The position numbers and the translations under genes are program-made. From assembly GCF_001550135.1 (NCBI RefSeq), contig NZ_LRUE01000024.1, forward strand, positions 124,001 to 188,000: DNA of 64,000 nt, in the 5' to 3' direction. The notes beneath the pieces are model-generated. The model saw only the letters and a program-made list of their open reading frames with translations, was not told where the DNA came from and did not search any database. How positions within the stretch are numbered: position 1 is the stretch's first letter; the number at the start of each line of letters is the position of its first letter. Positions 30,788-39,560 of the stretch are shown in pieces. The stretch is from Pseudoalteromonas shioyasakiensis. GTDB lineage: Bacteria; Pseudomonadota; Gammaproteobacteria; Enterobacterales; Alteromonadaceae.

Positions 30788-31516
30788 TTATGCAAAGTGT
30801 TTTTCTAAATCGTCAGAGCCACCAATGTGCTCACCGCCTATGAATACTTGCGGAACTGTTTCACGACCAGAAATCGCTTTTAAACTAGTTAGTGAAGCGT
30901 GTTGACCTAATACAATTTCTTCGTACACATAACCTTTGGCCTCTAGTAACGCTTTAGCTTTTGTACAGAACGGACAATTAGGCTTAGTAATAATGCTCAC
31001 AGATTCTGGTTTTACCTGTGCTGGGTTAATGTATTCGAGCATGGTATCTGCATCAGACACTTCAAACGGGTCGCCAGGCTTTTGTGGCTCGATGAACATT
31101 TTTTCGATAACGCCGTCTTTAACTAGCATAGAATAACGCCAGCTACGCTTACCAAAACCTAAGTCGTTTTTATCGACTAGCATACCCATGCCGTCGGTAA
31201 ATTCGCCGTTGCCGTCTGGCAATAAAGTGATATTTTGCGCTTCTTGGTTTTGTGCCCATGCATTCATTACGAAGGTATCGTTTACAGAAATACAGACAAT
31301 GTCATCAACACCGTTTTGTTTAAATACAGCCGCAAGCTCGTTATAACGTGGCAAGTGAGTTGATGAACATGTTGGTGTAAATGCACCTGGTAATGCAAAT
31401 AGCACAACTGTTTTACCTTTAAAAATTTCGTCAGTGGTCATTGATTTCCACTGCTCGTCTACACGTGTTGCGAATGTAACGTTTGGTACTTTTTGGCCTT
31501 CAATATTGTTTAACAT
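30788..31516 (-). CDS. Peroxiredoxin-glutaredoxin fusion (hybrid Prx5/Grx)
   Basis: About 242 aa from ATG 31516 (GAGGAA upstream). The N-terminal Prx5 domain has PGAFTPTCSSTHLP with the peroxidatic cysteine (about residue 50); the C-terminal glutaredoxin domain has KPNCPFCTKAK and the glutathione-binding TVPQVFI. It reduces peroxides with electrons from glutathione without a separate glutaredoxin. Divergent from oxyR across a shared OxyR site, so it is very likely peroxide-induced. Confidence 0.92.
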   Translation of the reverse strand: MLNNIEGQKVPNVTFATRVDEQWKSMTTDEIFKGKTVVLFALPGAFTPTCSSTHLPRYNELAAVFKQNGVDDIVCISVNDTFVMNAWAQNQEAQNITLLPDGNGEFTDGMGMLVDKNDLGFGKRSWRYSMLVKDGVIEKMFIEPQKPGDPFEVSDADTMLEYINPAQVKPESVSIITKPNCPFCTKAKALLEAKGYVYEEIVLGQHASLTSLKAISGRETVPQVFIGGEHIGGSDDLEKHFA

Positions 31517-31576
31517 TGTTTTGATTCCTCTTGATTTGTTGAGTGCCATTATGCGATTAAATTTTCGATAGCTCCA

Positions 31577-31613
31577 ATCGTTTGTTTGTATTAGTATGAT
31601 AGGTAAAAGCTAT
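31577..31613. promoter_or_regulatory. OxyR binding site between prx-grx and oxyR
   Basis: The right half (31599-31613) matches the OxyR half-site ATAG-N-T-N3-A-N-CTAT at all fixed positions. Seven bases upstream lies a second half (31577-31591) agreeing at most positions. The spacing is that of a full OxyR tetramer site. It ends 12 bases before the oxyR ATG and is about 61 bases from the divergent start. Confidence 0.75.
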
Positions 31614-31625
31614 TGGGGGTGTGAT

Positions 31626-32525
31626 ATGAATTTAAAAGACTTTGAATACGTAAAAGCGGTTGCACAATACAAGCACTTCAGAAAAGCAGCTGATGCTTGC
31701 TATGTCAGCCAACCGACATTAAGCGGGCAAGTTAAAAAGCTTGAACAAGAGCTGGGGGTTGTTATTTTTGACCGTTCAACAAAGCAGGTCACGTTGACTG
31801 TGCAAGGTGAACAACTTCTTAAGCAGATCACACTGATCCTAGATCAAACCCAAGTGCTTAAAGAAATAGCCGCCAGCTCACATGACCCACTAAAGGGTAA
31901 AATCAATGTAGGTATTATTCCTACCATTGCACCTTATTTACTGCCAACACTCTTAACTTCTATGAAGCAGGCCTTTAGTGAAACCCAGTTTTCATTTATA
32001 GAAATGCAAACAGCGCAAACGCTGGTGGCTCTTGATAATGGTGAGATTGATATTGCAATTGTTGCTGATGTGGCTGATTTAGCGCCTTATCATGTGTCAC
32101 CGCTTTATAAAGAAGACTTCTTAGTTGCAGTTTCTGAGCAACACGCTTTAGCAAAACATACTGAAGTTGCGTTGGCTCAATTACATGAATGTGACTTATT
32201 AATGTTAAACGAAGGGCATTGCTTTAAAGAGCAAGCAGAGCAATTTTGTTTTTCAGCTGGGGTTGAAGTCTCGAACCAATATAAAGGTAACAGTATTGAA
32301 ACCTTACTCGCGTTGGTGGCAATGGATGATGGGGTAACCTTTGTTCCTAAGCTTGCATGTACACCACGTGAAGGAGTGAAGTATTTAGCTATAACACCAA
32401 ATCAGCAACGCCAAGTTGTCATTGCAACTCGTAAACACTACCCACATATAGCAGGCGTTGAGCAATTAGCTAGTTGGCTAAATGCTCATGAAGGCCTACA
32501 AGCTCATTTACTCACTAGCAGCTAA
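31626..32525 (+). CDS. oxyR: Hydrogen-peroxide sensor regulator OxyR
   Basis: 299 aa from ATG 31626; the open frame extends ten codons upstream across the operator. LysR-type winged helix (residues 1-60) and a substrate-binding-like domain with both redox cysteines in GHCFKEQAEQFC, in the positions of E. coli Cys199 and Cys208. Peroxide forms a disulfide between them and activates transcription. The operator next to the start suggests autoregulation. Its stop overlaps the convergent flgT end by 18 bases. Confidence 0.95.
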   Translation: MNLKDFEYVKAVAQYKHFRKAADACYVSQPTLSGQVKKLEQELGVVIFDRSTKQVTLTVQGEQLLKQITLILDQTQVLKEIAASSHDPLKGKINVGIIPTIAPYLLPTLLTSMKQAFSETQFSFIEMQTAQTLVALDNGEIDIAIVADVADLAPYHVSPLYKEDFLVAVSEQHALAKHTEVALAQLHECDLLMLNEGHCFKEQAEQFCFSAGVEVSNQYKGNSIETLLALVAMDDGVTFVPKLACTPREGVKYLAITPNQQRQVVIATRKHYPHIAGVEQLASWLNAHEGLQAHLLTSS

Positions 32526-33698
32526 TTCAACAATATCGTTAATTTGAATGTTAGGCAGTGGTTGCTTATCTATACTCATGGCAACCGCTGATTGCTGATA
32601 AAGCTGAGTCACTTTTACCTGATTAAGTGTAGTGATTTTGTGCGGGAGCTTATTACCCTGTGCATCCGTTAGGTAATTATGATGGGCAATATTTAAAATT
32701 TGCCCTTGCTCAAGCCCATGCGCCTTACCCAAGTTGATGATTAGCCTGCCGTTTTCTATATGCAGTATTTTACCTTGCGTGGGTAAGCAGGCCATAGCTG
32801 CTTGTAAGTCATAGGTTAGGGTTTGGTTTATATCGCTAATAGCTTGGCCATAGTCAGTTGCCCAAAATCGGTCGCTATATACATCGATGATCTCAGTCTT
32901 TTTATACGGCCAAATACCTTCTGTTTGGTAGCTTTTTTGCCAGAGCTTTTCGTAAGTGGTGCCATCAAATAAGACGTAATCTACTTTGTATGCACGCTTG
33001 AAACTATCATCTTGCCAAAATGCATAATCGTTGTTGATCTTATGGTTAACTGATAAATCACGAATACGGCTCAGTAATACATATTGCGAGTTACTGCGGC
33101 TAGTGATCTCTTCAAGTAGCGCATTACTGTAATCGTATTGCTGAGTGAAAAAATGATCTACTCGCAAAGGCATATTGTAATAGGCTGTCGGTTTAGCTGC
33201 CATTTGCGTATTACTTAAGCTGGCATATAAGTGTTCACTAATGGCTTTGTTTACGTCAAAAATTTGGCCCATACGCGCTTGCTCGCGATTGGCGAGTTGG
33301 CTTTGTGTCACAGCAATAAATTTTGTGTATTGGTTTGCAGGGCATTCTTCTGCTTGAGCAAAAATATCGAGGCGAAGCGTGATGGCATAGGTGTCGTTAT
33401 GGCGGTCTTCGCTGATCAATTCTATTTTCTGGATTTCACCATGGCTGCTTATTTTCAGCTGATCTTGCGTCAAAACCCCGTCAACTAAGGTCTGTACAGA
33501 GGTTACTCGAGCGCCAGAAAACACTAAAGCCTGAGTTATGGCGTCTTTAATGGCGGCAGATTTGGCTTGGCTCGTATCGCCATTTTTTACAACTGCATGG
33601 CCTGTAGATTCAAACCACTGAGCTAAGCTATTGTTAGAAAACAAAATTGTAAAGGCTAAGCCAAGGCCTTTTAAGCTGGCTATTGTTTTATTTTTCAT
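32508..33698 (-). CDS. flgT: Flagellar H-ring protein FlgT
   Basis: About 396 aa from ATG 33698. Signal peptide (cleavage near S-L-A, residue 26), then mature WFESTGHAVV and AAIKDAITQAL, typical of FlgT, and a C-terminal beta domain with GRLIINLGKAHGLEQGQ. FlgT builds the H-ring around the basal body of sodium-driven polar flagella in Vibrio and recruits MotX/MotY. Divergent from flgP, its usual neighbour. Confidence 0.88.
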   Translation of the reverse strand: MKNKTIASLKGLGLAFTILFSNNSLAQWFESTGHAVVKNGDTSQAKSAAIKDAITQALVFSGARVTSVQTLVDGVLTQDQLKISSHGEIQKIELISEDRHNDTYAITLRLDIFAQAEECPANQYTKFIAVTQSQLANREQARMGQIFDVNKAISEHLYASLSNTQMAAKPTAYYNMPLRVDHFFTQQYDYSNALLEEITSRSNSQYVLLSRIRDLSVNHKINNDYAFWQDDSFKRAYKVDYVLFDGTTYEKLWQKSYQTEGIWPYKKTEIIDVYSDRFWATDYGQAISDINQTLTYDLQAAMACLPTQGKILHIENGRLIINLGKAHGLEQGQILNIAHHNYLTDAQGNKLPHKITTLNQVKVTQLYQQSAVAMSIDKQPLPNIQINDIVELAASE

Positions 33699-33756
33699 GC
33701 TGACACCTAGCATTAAAACCAATGAATAACCTAAATGAGCAAGGACTGTACCACAG

Positions 33757-33772
33757 TGGCATTAAACGTGCA
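33757..33772 (+). promoter_or_regulatory. Sigma-54 type promoter for flgP
   Basis: TGGCATTAAACGTGCA: GG and GC are separated by exactly ten bases and the -24 box is close to TGGCAC. It lies 36 bases before the flgP ATG. Vibrio flgP is under RpoN control, which agrees. Confidence 0.65.
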
Positions 33773-33808
33773 TATTTGTAGCCAAAGAGTTTTAAGCGGA
33801 AGCAAATT

Positions 33809-34267
33809 ATGCGAGCACTTCTATTCGGTGGGCTGGTTGCCTGCGCAGCATTAACCGGCTGCAGTAGTATTTTTGATAAACATGTAGAATACACTTACAT
33901 TGAGCCAGATAGCTACCCAGTGCTAAAAGCCGTGGGTTATGCGCCAATTAGTGCTCAACCAGGTAACAATGAATCGCAGCGTACTCTACTTGCGATTAAA
34001 GCCTCAAAGCTTGAAGCTTACCGCGAGCTTGCTGAGCAAGTTTACGGGCAAAGAATTTCCGCAGGCACCACAGTGCAAAATAGTATTGCTCATAACGATC
34101 AATTACAAAGCCAAGTACAAGGTGTGATTAAAGGCGCACAGGTTATTAAAACCTATGCGGTAGGGGATACCTACGCAACTGAATTACAGCTTGATATGAA
34201 GCGAGTGCACGATTTATACATCGGCGAAGTAAAACCGCGCCAAGTGAAAAAAGTAACATATTATTAG
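33809..34267 (+). CDS. flgP: Flagellar outer-membrane lipoprotein FlgP
   Basis: 152 aa, LPP20-family lipoprotein. Lipobox A-L-T-G-C near residue 18; the body has AVGYAPIS, AIKASKLEAYRELAEQVYGQ and ATELQLDMKRV. In Vibrio and Campylobacter it forms a disk or ring near the flagellar base. The usual partner flgO is not adjacent; three FlgO-like genes lie 6 kb upstream instead. Confidence 0.88.
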   Translation: MRALLFGGLVACAALTGCSSIFDKHVEYTYIEPDSYPVLKAVGYAPISAQPGNNESQRTLLAIKASKLEAYRELAEQVYGQRISAGTTVQNSIAHNDQLQSQVQGVIKGAQVIKTYAVGDTYATELQLDMKRVHDLYIGEVKPRQVKKVTYY

Positions 34268-34330
34268 GTGCAACTTAGTCTAGTTGTAACCTATTGGCTT
34301 GCCGCATAAGTCCAGCAAATTCTGCAAGCA

Positions 34331-34369
34331 TTAAAAAAGCGCGATAACTTAGTTATCGCGCTTTTTTAA
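34331..34369. terminator. Bidirectional terminator between flgP and flgN
   Basis: A perfect 19-bp inverted repeat with GCGCGATAACT at its core, flanked by A6 and T6 tracts, between convergent flgP and flgN. Confidence 0.92.
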
Positions 34370-34380
34370 TGAAATAGTAT

Positions 34381-34818
34381 TTAGGCTTTCAAGTTGTGAA
34401 CGATTTTCTTATCGCCTTGAATCACGCTGCCGCCTTGGTCGTAGGTCATCGATGATGGTGCACCGATTAAAATATCTTTAAGTTGCTTAACACTCAACTG
34501 TGCTTGATGGGCCGCGTGAGCGTTTACATCATTTTTCTTCTTGCAGCTTGCTAGGAGAGTATTTACTTGCTTAATGAGTGCACTTACTTCGTCATCTTGC
34601 GATTCGTTGTGCGCAACAAGCTTTTGCACTTCTTTATCAATGGTTTGAATTTGTTGGAGCAAAGAGATTTTTTGTTGGGCAATACTCTTTAATCCGTCAC
34701 CACGCTTTGCAGCAATGGCTGTCAACTCATCATCTAACAGCGCAGCAATAGACTCCAAGCAAGAAACTTGTTGTGTTAATTTGCTAGCTATTAAATGATT
34801 ATGATCAGCCATAGACAT
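34381..34818 (-). CDS. flgN: Flagellar export chaperone FlgN
   Basis: About 145 aa, mainly helical; the start is either ATG 34818 or 34812, both inside the end of flgM. Helical heptads through residues 10-110 fit FlgN, which carries the hook-filament junction proteins FlgK and FlgL to the export gate. Recognition rests mostly on place (flgA-flgM-flgN order), size and helix pattern. Confidence 0.82.
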   Translation of the reverse strand: MSMADHNHLIASKLTQQVSCLESIAALLDDELTAIAAKRGDGLKSIAQQKISLLQQIQTIDKEVQKLVAHNESQDDEVSALIKQVNTLLASCKKKNDVNAHAAHQAQLSVKQLKDILIGAPSSMTYDQGGSVIQGDKKIVHNLKA

Positions 34819-35125
34819 CAAACTCGAATGCAGCGATGTTCTTTGCTAGCTTTTCAGCATCAATTTGGTATTTACCTTCACTGATTGCCTTTTTCAGCTC
34901 AGCCACTTTATTGCTATCAAAGCCAGATGATTGCTCTGCTTTTTCTTGCAAAGATTTTAGCTGCTTAGCTTGAGGAGTTAAGCTCACAGAATCTGCACTT
35001 GCTTTTGGTGCGGCCGATTTTGCAGCGGCTGCATTAGCATTATCTTTTTGTAAATCAAGCTTTTTTTGCTTGGTATTTGTCAACACAGAAGGCTGTTGTT
35101 GACCATTATTGACATTGCTTACCAT
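34805..35125 (-). CDS. flgM: Anti-sigma-28 factor FlgM
   Basis: 106 aa. Disordered Ala/Lys/Ser-rich N terminus and the conserved C-terminal part with DSVSLTPQAKQL, VAELKKAISEGKYQIDAEKLAKNI (read in short pieces). FlgM holds FliA until it is exported through the finished hook. A sigma-28 type promoter sits just upstream, and flgN overlaps its end. Confidence 0.92.
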   Translation of the reverse strand: MVSNVNNGQQQPSVLTNTKQKKLDLQKDNANAAAAKSAAPKASADSVSLTPQAKQLKSLQEKAEQSSGFDSNKVAELKKAISEGKYQIDAEKLAKNIAAFEFDVYG

Positions 35126-35160
35126 AATTTTGACCTATACATTACCCAACATATGCCTAT

Positions 35161-35187
35161 ATATCGGCGGGCACAGCGGATACTTTA
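35161..35187 (-). promoter_or_regulatory. Sigma-28 type promoter for flgMN
   Basis: On the minus strand TAAA, 15 bases, GCCGATAT: correct spacing and one mismatch to TAAA-N15-GCCGATAA. It lies 36 bases before the flgM ATG, giving the FliA/FlgM feedback loop. Confidence 0.8.
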
Positions 35188-35203
35188 GCATAAATATAAA
35201 AAA

Positions 35204-35908
35204 TTAAATATTTACTTGTACAGACTCGACCCCATCCACACGTGCATTTAATACTTTACCTGATTTTTTGTTTTTTACACGTACTAATTCGTCTAACGTG
35301 CCATCTTCTAGAGCAATTCCGGTGGTTTTAATTCTTAAGCCGCGTAATGAAGCATAGATAGTTACATTATCGCCTTTACAAACCATACAAACCTGGCTCA
35401 TTACAATCGGACTACCATCACGCAAGTTACGCTTACTGCGACTGCCAATAAGTATAGCCTCATCTTGAACATATTGCGTTCTAACAAATTGCTTTGGCTT
35501 CATTTCGAGGCGTAAATGTTCAGGGCGAATGACCTCTCCACGGGCTAAATTAGTGGTAACAACAACCACAGGTTCTAGCTCAATAATGCGCACGTGAACG
35601 TATTGGGTCCAACTATTTAAATCTTGGCACTTAAGTTGTACAGTTACCTGCCGATTAAAAGGAGGCTCTGTTGGTAACTCTTTGTTAATTGGTGACTCAC
35701 ATAACCTCTCAGGAATGCGACTATCTAATGGTAAAGCACTAATTTGAGGTGTGGTGTCCAGATCAGGGAGCTGCTCGCTAACAAAATCGATGGCGATTTG
35801 TTGAAGTTGCTCGGTATTATAAACTTCTGCCTGTAGTTGTGTTGTAAACAACAGGCTAGTAAGAAAATAAAAAACACTGTATCTTCGGCTTTTTTTTAAC
35901 AAACTCAT
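35204..35908 (-). CDS. flgA: Flagellar P-ring assembly chaperone FlgA
   Basis: About 234 aa from ATG 35908, which gives a signal peptide ending near Q-L-Q-A; the open frame extends to 35998 without a signal. SAF-type domain with ARGEVIRPEHLRLE, RNLRDGSPI and GDNVTIYASLRGLRIKTTGIAL (in pieces). It aids FlgI ring formation in the periplasm. Seventy-eight bases separate it from flgM, which has its own promoter. Confidence 0.92.
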   Translation of the reverse strand: MSLLKKSRRYSVFYFLTSLLFTTQLQAEVYNTEQLQQIAIDFVSEQLPDLDTTPQISALPLDSRIPERLCESPINKELPTEPPFNRQVTVQLKCQDLNSWTQYVHVRIIELEPVVVVTTNLARGEVIRPEHLRLEMKPKQFVRTQYVQDEAILIGSRSKRNLRDGSPIVMSQVCMVCKGDNVTIYASLRGLRIKTTGIALEDGTLDELVRVKNKKSGKVLNARVDGVESVQVNI

Positions 35909-36004
35909 ATTGTTTCGACTATGCTTATGGTTGAAAACAAGGTATAAATATTTTGCGTCAAAAAACAGACGCTTTGTAACCTTATGTAGCTTTAACACAA
36001 AGAA

Positions 36005-36020
36005 TGCAATTATTGTTCCA
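36005..36020 (-). promoter_or_regulatory. Sigma-54 type promoter for flgA
   Basis: On the minus strand TGGAACAATAATTGCA: GG and GC ten bases apart, only one mismatch in the -24 box. It lies about 96 bases upstream of the flgA ATG. Confidence 0.7.
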
Positions 36021-36050
36021 GCTCTGATTGTTTATCTTTAGGAGATTGAA

Positions 36051-36983
36051 ATGGCAGGCATTTTAGACTCAGTTAACCAGCGTACTCAGTTGGTTGGGCA
36101 AAACCGCCTTGAATTACTATTATTCAAACTCAGAGGGCGACAACGCTTTGGTATAAACGTGTTTAAAGTAAGAGAGGTTCTGCAATGTCCACCACTTACT
36201 AACATGCCTAAATCAAATGCGTACATTCGCGGTGTTGCGCATATCCGTGGTCAAACTATCTCTGTTATTGATTTATCGATGGCTGTAGGTGGCCCTGCAA
36301 TTGAAAATATCAAAGACAGTTTTATCATCATTGCTGAGTACAACCGTTCAGTGCAAGGGTTTTTAGTTGGTGGTGTTGAACGCATCGTGAATATGAACTG
36401 GGAAAAAATAATGCCGCCGCCTTCGGGAGCCGGACGTTATTCTTACCTAACTGCGGTCACTGAGATTGAAAACGAATTAGTTGAAATTCTCGATGTAGAA
36501 AAGATATTAAACGAAATTTGCCCAGTTAACACTGAAGTGAGTGCTGAAGTAGTTGGTGAAGGTGAGATTCAGCGTGACTTAGGTGAGCGTATTGTCTTTA
36601 TTGCTGATGACTCTGCAGTAGCTCGAAACCAAGTTAAGCGTGCGCTTGAACCTCTAGGTGTACAAACTGAACTAGCTAAAAACGGAAAAGAAGCGCTTTT
36701 ACGTTTAAGAGAGATTGCTCAGCTCGATTGTCAAAATGATATTACTGAACGTGTTGGTCTATTAATATCTGATGTAGAAATGCCAGAAATGGACGGTTAT
36801 ACCTTAACCGCTGAAATTAAGGCTGATCCAAAATTATCACCTTTGCATGTGATCTTGCATACCTCTTTAAGTGGGGTGTTTAACCAAGCAATGATCGAAA
36901 AAGTGGGTGCTGATGATTTTATTGCAAAATTTAACCCAGATGAATTAGCGACAGCTGTGAAGAAGTGGGTTCATTGTGATTAA
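36051..36983 (+). CDS. cheV: Chemotaxis coupling protein CheV
   Basis: 310 aa. CheW-like domain (about 15-160) with RQRFGINVFKVREV and RGVAHIRGQTISVIDL, then a receiver domain (about 180-308) with FIADDSAV, the phospho-Asp in ISDVEMPEMDGY and a Lys in DDFIAKF. It links chemoreceptors to CheA and may buffer phosphate. It precedes cheR, as in Vibrio polar flagellar loci. AGGAGA lies upstream. Confidence 0.94.
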   Translation: MAGILDSVNQRTQLVGQNRLELLLFKLRGRQRFGINVFKVREVLQCPPLTNMPKSNAYIRGVAHIRGQTISVIDLSMAVGGPAIENIKDSFIIIAEYNRSVQGFLVGGVERIVNMNWEKIMPPPSGAGRYSYLTAVTEIENELVEILDVEKILNEICPVNTEVSAEVVGEGEIQRDLGERIVFIADDSAVARNQVKRALEPLGVQTELAKNGKEALLRLREIAQLDCQNDITERVGLLISDVEMPEMDGYTLTAEIKADPKLSPLHVILHTSLSGVFNQAMIEKVGADDFIAKFNPDELATAVKKWVHCD

Positions 36984-37004
36984 TTATTTATAGGTGGTAT
37001 TACT

Positions 37005-37835
37005 TTGGAAAATAAGCATTTACAACAAAGCGAATACGATCAATTCCGCTCTTTTTTAGAGCAACAATGTGGCATTGTGCTTGGCGATAATAAACTTTAT
37101 TTAGTTAAAAGCCGCCTTGCGCCGCTTATGGCGCGTTTTAATGTTGAGTCTTTATCACAGTTGGTAAGTAAAACACTAAGCCCTCATGAGAGGCAGCTTC
37201 GTGCCGCTGTCGTTGATGCGATGACAACCAATGAAACGCTTTGGTTTCGTGACCAATATCCGTTTGAGTTATTGAAAACAAAACTATTTCCTGAGCTTAA
37301 AGATGTGCGTAGGCCACTAAAGATATGGTCAGCGGCAAGTTCATCAGGACAAGAGCCGTACTCAATTGCCATGTCGGTTGCCGAGTTCCAATCTAAAAAC
37401 CCAGGCGTATTAAAGATGGGTGCGCAAATTATTGGCACTGATATCTCTAATACCATGCTTGATATGTGCAAGAATGCTGAGTATGACTCGCTAGCCCTTG
37501 CTCGTGGCTTGTCGATGGAGCGTCGTCAAAAGTTCTTCAAGGACAGCGGTAATGGAATGGCTCAGGTAGTTGACCCTATACGTAAAATGGTCAGCTTTAG
37601 ACATTTAAACTTACTCGATTCATATGCCCTAATGGGCAAGTTTGACATCATATTTTGCCGTAATGTGTTAATTTACTTTTCACCAGAAGTAAAAGCTAAA
37701 ATCATTTCGCAATTTGCTCAAGCTTTAAACCCGAAAGGTTACCTGTTTTTAGGTGCGTCAGAATCAATGGCGGGCTTAAGTGATAGCTTTGATATGGTTC
37801 GTTGTAACCCCGGTATCATCTATCAGAAAAAGTAA
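37005..37835 (+). CDS. cheR: Chemotaxis protein methyltransferase CheR
   Basis: 276 aa. Start is TTG at 37005, with AGGTGG seven bases upstream. N-terminal helical domain with VKSRLAPLM, SAM-binding domain with TNETLWFRD, IWSAASSSGQEPYS and FCRNVLIYF. It methylates glutamates on chemoreceptors. In operon with cheV (21-base gap). Confidence 0.94.
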   Translation: MENKHLQQSEYDQFRSFLEQQCGIVLGDNKLYLVKSRLAPLMARFNVESLSQLVSKTLSPHERQLRAAVVDAMTTNETLWFRDQYPFELLKTKLFPELKDVRRPLKIWSAASSSGQEPYSIAMSVAEFQSKNPGVLKMGAQIIGTDISNTMLDMCKNAEYDSLALARGLSMERRQKFFKDSGNGMAQVVDPIRKMVSFRHLNLLDSYALMGKFDIIFCRNVLIYFSPEVKAKIISQFAQALNPKGYLFLGASESMAGLSDSFDMVRCNPGIIYQKK

Positions 37836-37842
37836 ACTCTCC

Positions 37843-37878
37843 TTAGCAACCTAGCCCTTAGGTTGCTAAATTTACCTA
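37843..37878 (+). terminator. Hairpin after cheR
   Basis: An 11-bp perfect stem TTAGCAACCTA / TAGGTTGCTAA with a 5-base loop, then AATTTACC. The T tract is poor, so termination may be partial. Confidence 0.55.
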
Positions 37879-37919
37879 TTTTTCAGTCTCTTATATAAAT
37901 TAAATCACTCCTAAATTTT

Positions 37920-37935
37920 TGGCTTAGCTTTTGCA
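37920..37935 (+). promoter_or_regulatory. Sigma-54 type promoter for flgBCDE
   Basis: TGGCTTAGCTTTTGCA: GG-N10-GC and a full TTGCA -12 element, 36 bases before the flgB ATG at 37971. Confidence 0.75.
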
Positions 37936-37970
37936 TTAACCACTACAGAGTCAATTTTTTGGAGATGGTT

Positions 37971-38381
37971 ATGGCTATCAGTTTTGATAAAGCATTTGGT
38001 GTTCATCCTCATGCGATGTTGATCCGTTCACAACGCGCTGAGTTATTAGCGACAAATATCGCTAATGCTGATACGCCGGGCTATAAAGCGAAAGATATCG
38101 ATTTTGCCTCGGCATTAAAAGCGGCAAAAAGCAACCAGCAAGGCGGCAATAGCATGGTAAGAACCGATGCTAAACATATTGCCGGGGGCAGTCGTTTTGT
38201 TGGCAGTGCAGAAATGTTTCGTACGCCAAATCAAGCAGATACAGGTGATGGTAACTCAGTCGATATACAAGTGGAACGAAACTTGTATGTACAGAACTCA
38301 TTAGAGTATCAGGCAAGCCTGCAATTTATGAGTAGTAAAATTAAAGGCCTTAAAAAAGCCCTCGGTAGTCAAGGAGCTTAA
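37971..38381 (+). CDS. flgB: Flagellar proximal rod protein FlgB
   Basis: 136 aa from ATG 37971 (GGAG 6 bases upstream); an ATG four codons earlier overlaps that site. Family start with LLATNIANADTPGYKAKDIDF near residue 30 (read in parts) and C-terminal NSLEYQASLQFMS helix. Forms the first rod segment in the periplasm. Two bases separate it from flgC. Confidence 0.95.
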   Translation: MAISFDKAFGVHPHAMLIRSQRAELLATNIANADTPGYKAKDIDFASALKAAKSNQQGGNSMVRTDAKHIAGGSRFVGSAEMFRTPNQADTGDGNSVDIQVERNLYVQNSLEYQASLQFMSSKIKGLKKALGSQGA

Positions 38382-38383
38382 TC

Positions 38384-38815
38384 ATGAGTTTGTATAATGT
38401 TTTTGATATTTCAGCAACCGGTATGAGTGCACAAAATGTTCGCTTAAATACCACAGCCAGTAATATCTCGAATGCGAATACGATTAGTTCCAGCCAAGAT
38501 CAGACATACCGAGCGCGCCATCCTGTTTTTGCTGCAGAGCTGACTAAAGCGTCATCATCACAAAGCAATCCTCAGGGCTCTTCTGTTGGCGTTAAAGTAT
38601 TAGGTGTTGTAGAGAGCGATAAACCTCTGCAAATTGAATATAACCCGAACCACCCAAGTGCGGATGAAAATGGTTATATCTACAAACCTAACGTTAATGT
38701 TGTAGAAGAAATGGCAAATATGATTTCAGCCTCTCGCTCTTACCAAACAAATGTGCAAGTTGCTGATGCAGCTAAGCAAATGTTAAGTAAAACACTGTTG
38801 CTTGGGCAGCGGTAA
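38384..38815 (+). CDS. flgC: Flagellar proximal rod protein FlgC
   Basis: 143 aa. Begins with SATGMSAQNVRLNTTASNISNA (in parts) and ends with NVVEEMANMISASRSYQTNVQV, the rod/hook family N- and C-terminal helices. Proximal rod. Next gene flgD is 13 bases on. Confidence 0.95.
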   Translation: MSLYNVFDISATGMSAQNVRLNTTASNISNANTISSSQDQTYRARHPVFAAELTKASSSQSNPQGSSVGVKVLGVVESDKPLQIEYNPNHPSADENGYIYKPNVNVVEEMANMISASRSYQTNVQVADAAKQMLSKTLLLGQR

Positions 38816-38828
38816 CCGAGGATAAGTT

Positions 38829-39509
38829 ATGAGTAACGACATCAGCAGTGCGTCATCAACGTATTTAGATAATTTACGTTGGCAAGACAATCAAAATAAA
38901 ACAGAAGAGAAAGATGATACTTTAACGCAAGAAGACTTCTTCTCACTTTTAACACAACAGTTGTCGTTTCAAGACCCAAGCAAGCCAGCTGACAACGATC
39001 AAATGATTGCGCAGATGACGAATTTCACTATGGCTGAGGGTATTTCAAACTTAAATGAGAAGTTTGAATCACTCACTGCATCAATGACATCTAACTCTGC
39101 CTTACAGGCTTCAACGCTTGTTGGTAAGCAAGCGTTACTTGAGTCTGACACCATTGATTTTGATGGCGAAAATCTCGCTAAAGGTTCTGTGGTTGCAGAA
39201 ACCGCTGTTGAATCTTTAACGCTAAGAATAACGGATTCATCAGGCCAGTTAGTGCGTACCATTGAATTAGGTTCTCAGTCAGCGGGTGCACTTCGTTTTG
39301 AATGGGATGGTAAAGACAATGATGGCAATGTGCTACCTGAAGGTGAATATGACATCAGTGCTGAAGGCTTTGTAAATGGAGACTACAGCAGTATGCCAAT
39401 GGCGACCTTTAAGAATATTGAAAGTGTCAATATTAATGGCGCAAGCGGCATTATCGTAAATACAAAAGAGGGTGCGGTTAGGCTAACTGATATAGCTGAA
39501 ATCGCATAA
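38829..39509 (+). CDS. flgD: Hook-cap protein FlgD
   Basis: 226 aa. N-terminal export region with LTQEDFFSLLTQQLSFQDPSKP (in parts), then FlgD Ig/tudor-like domain with FEWDGKDNDGNVLPEGEYDI. It caps the growing hook and is later shed. flgE follows after 51 bases. Confidence 0.95.
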   Translation: MSNDISSASSTYLDNLRWQDNQNKTEEKDDTLTQEDFFSLLTQQLSFQDPSKPADNDQMIAQMTNFTMAEGISNLNEKFESLTASMTSNSALQASTLVGKQALLESDTIDFDGENLAKGSVVAETAVESLTLRITDSSGQLVRTIELGSQSAGALRFEWDGKDNDGNVLPEGEYDISAEGFVNGDYSSMPMATFKNIESVNINGASGIIVNTKEGAVRLTDIAEIA

Positions 39510-39560
39510 GTAAAAAAGGTTTGGGTTAGCTTAGGCTAAGAGATAGGTTAGAGGTGAGTT

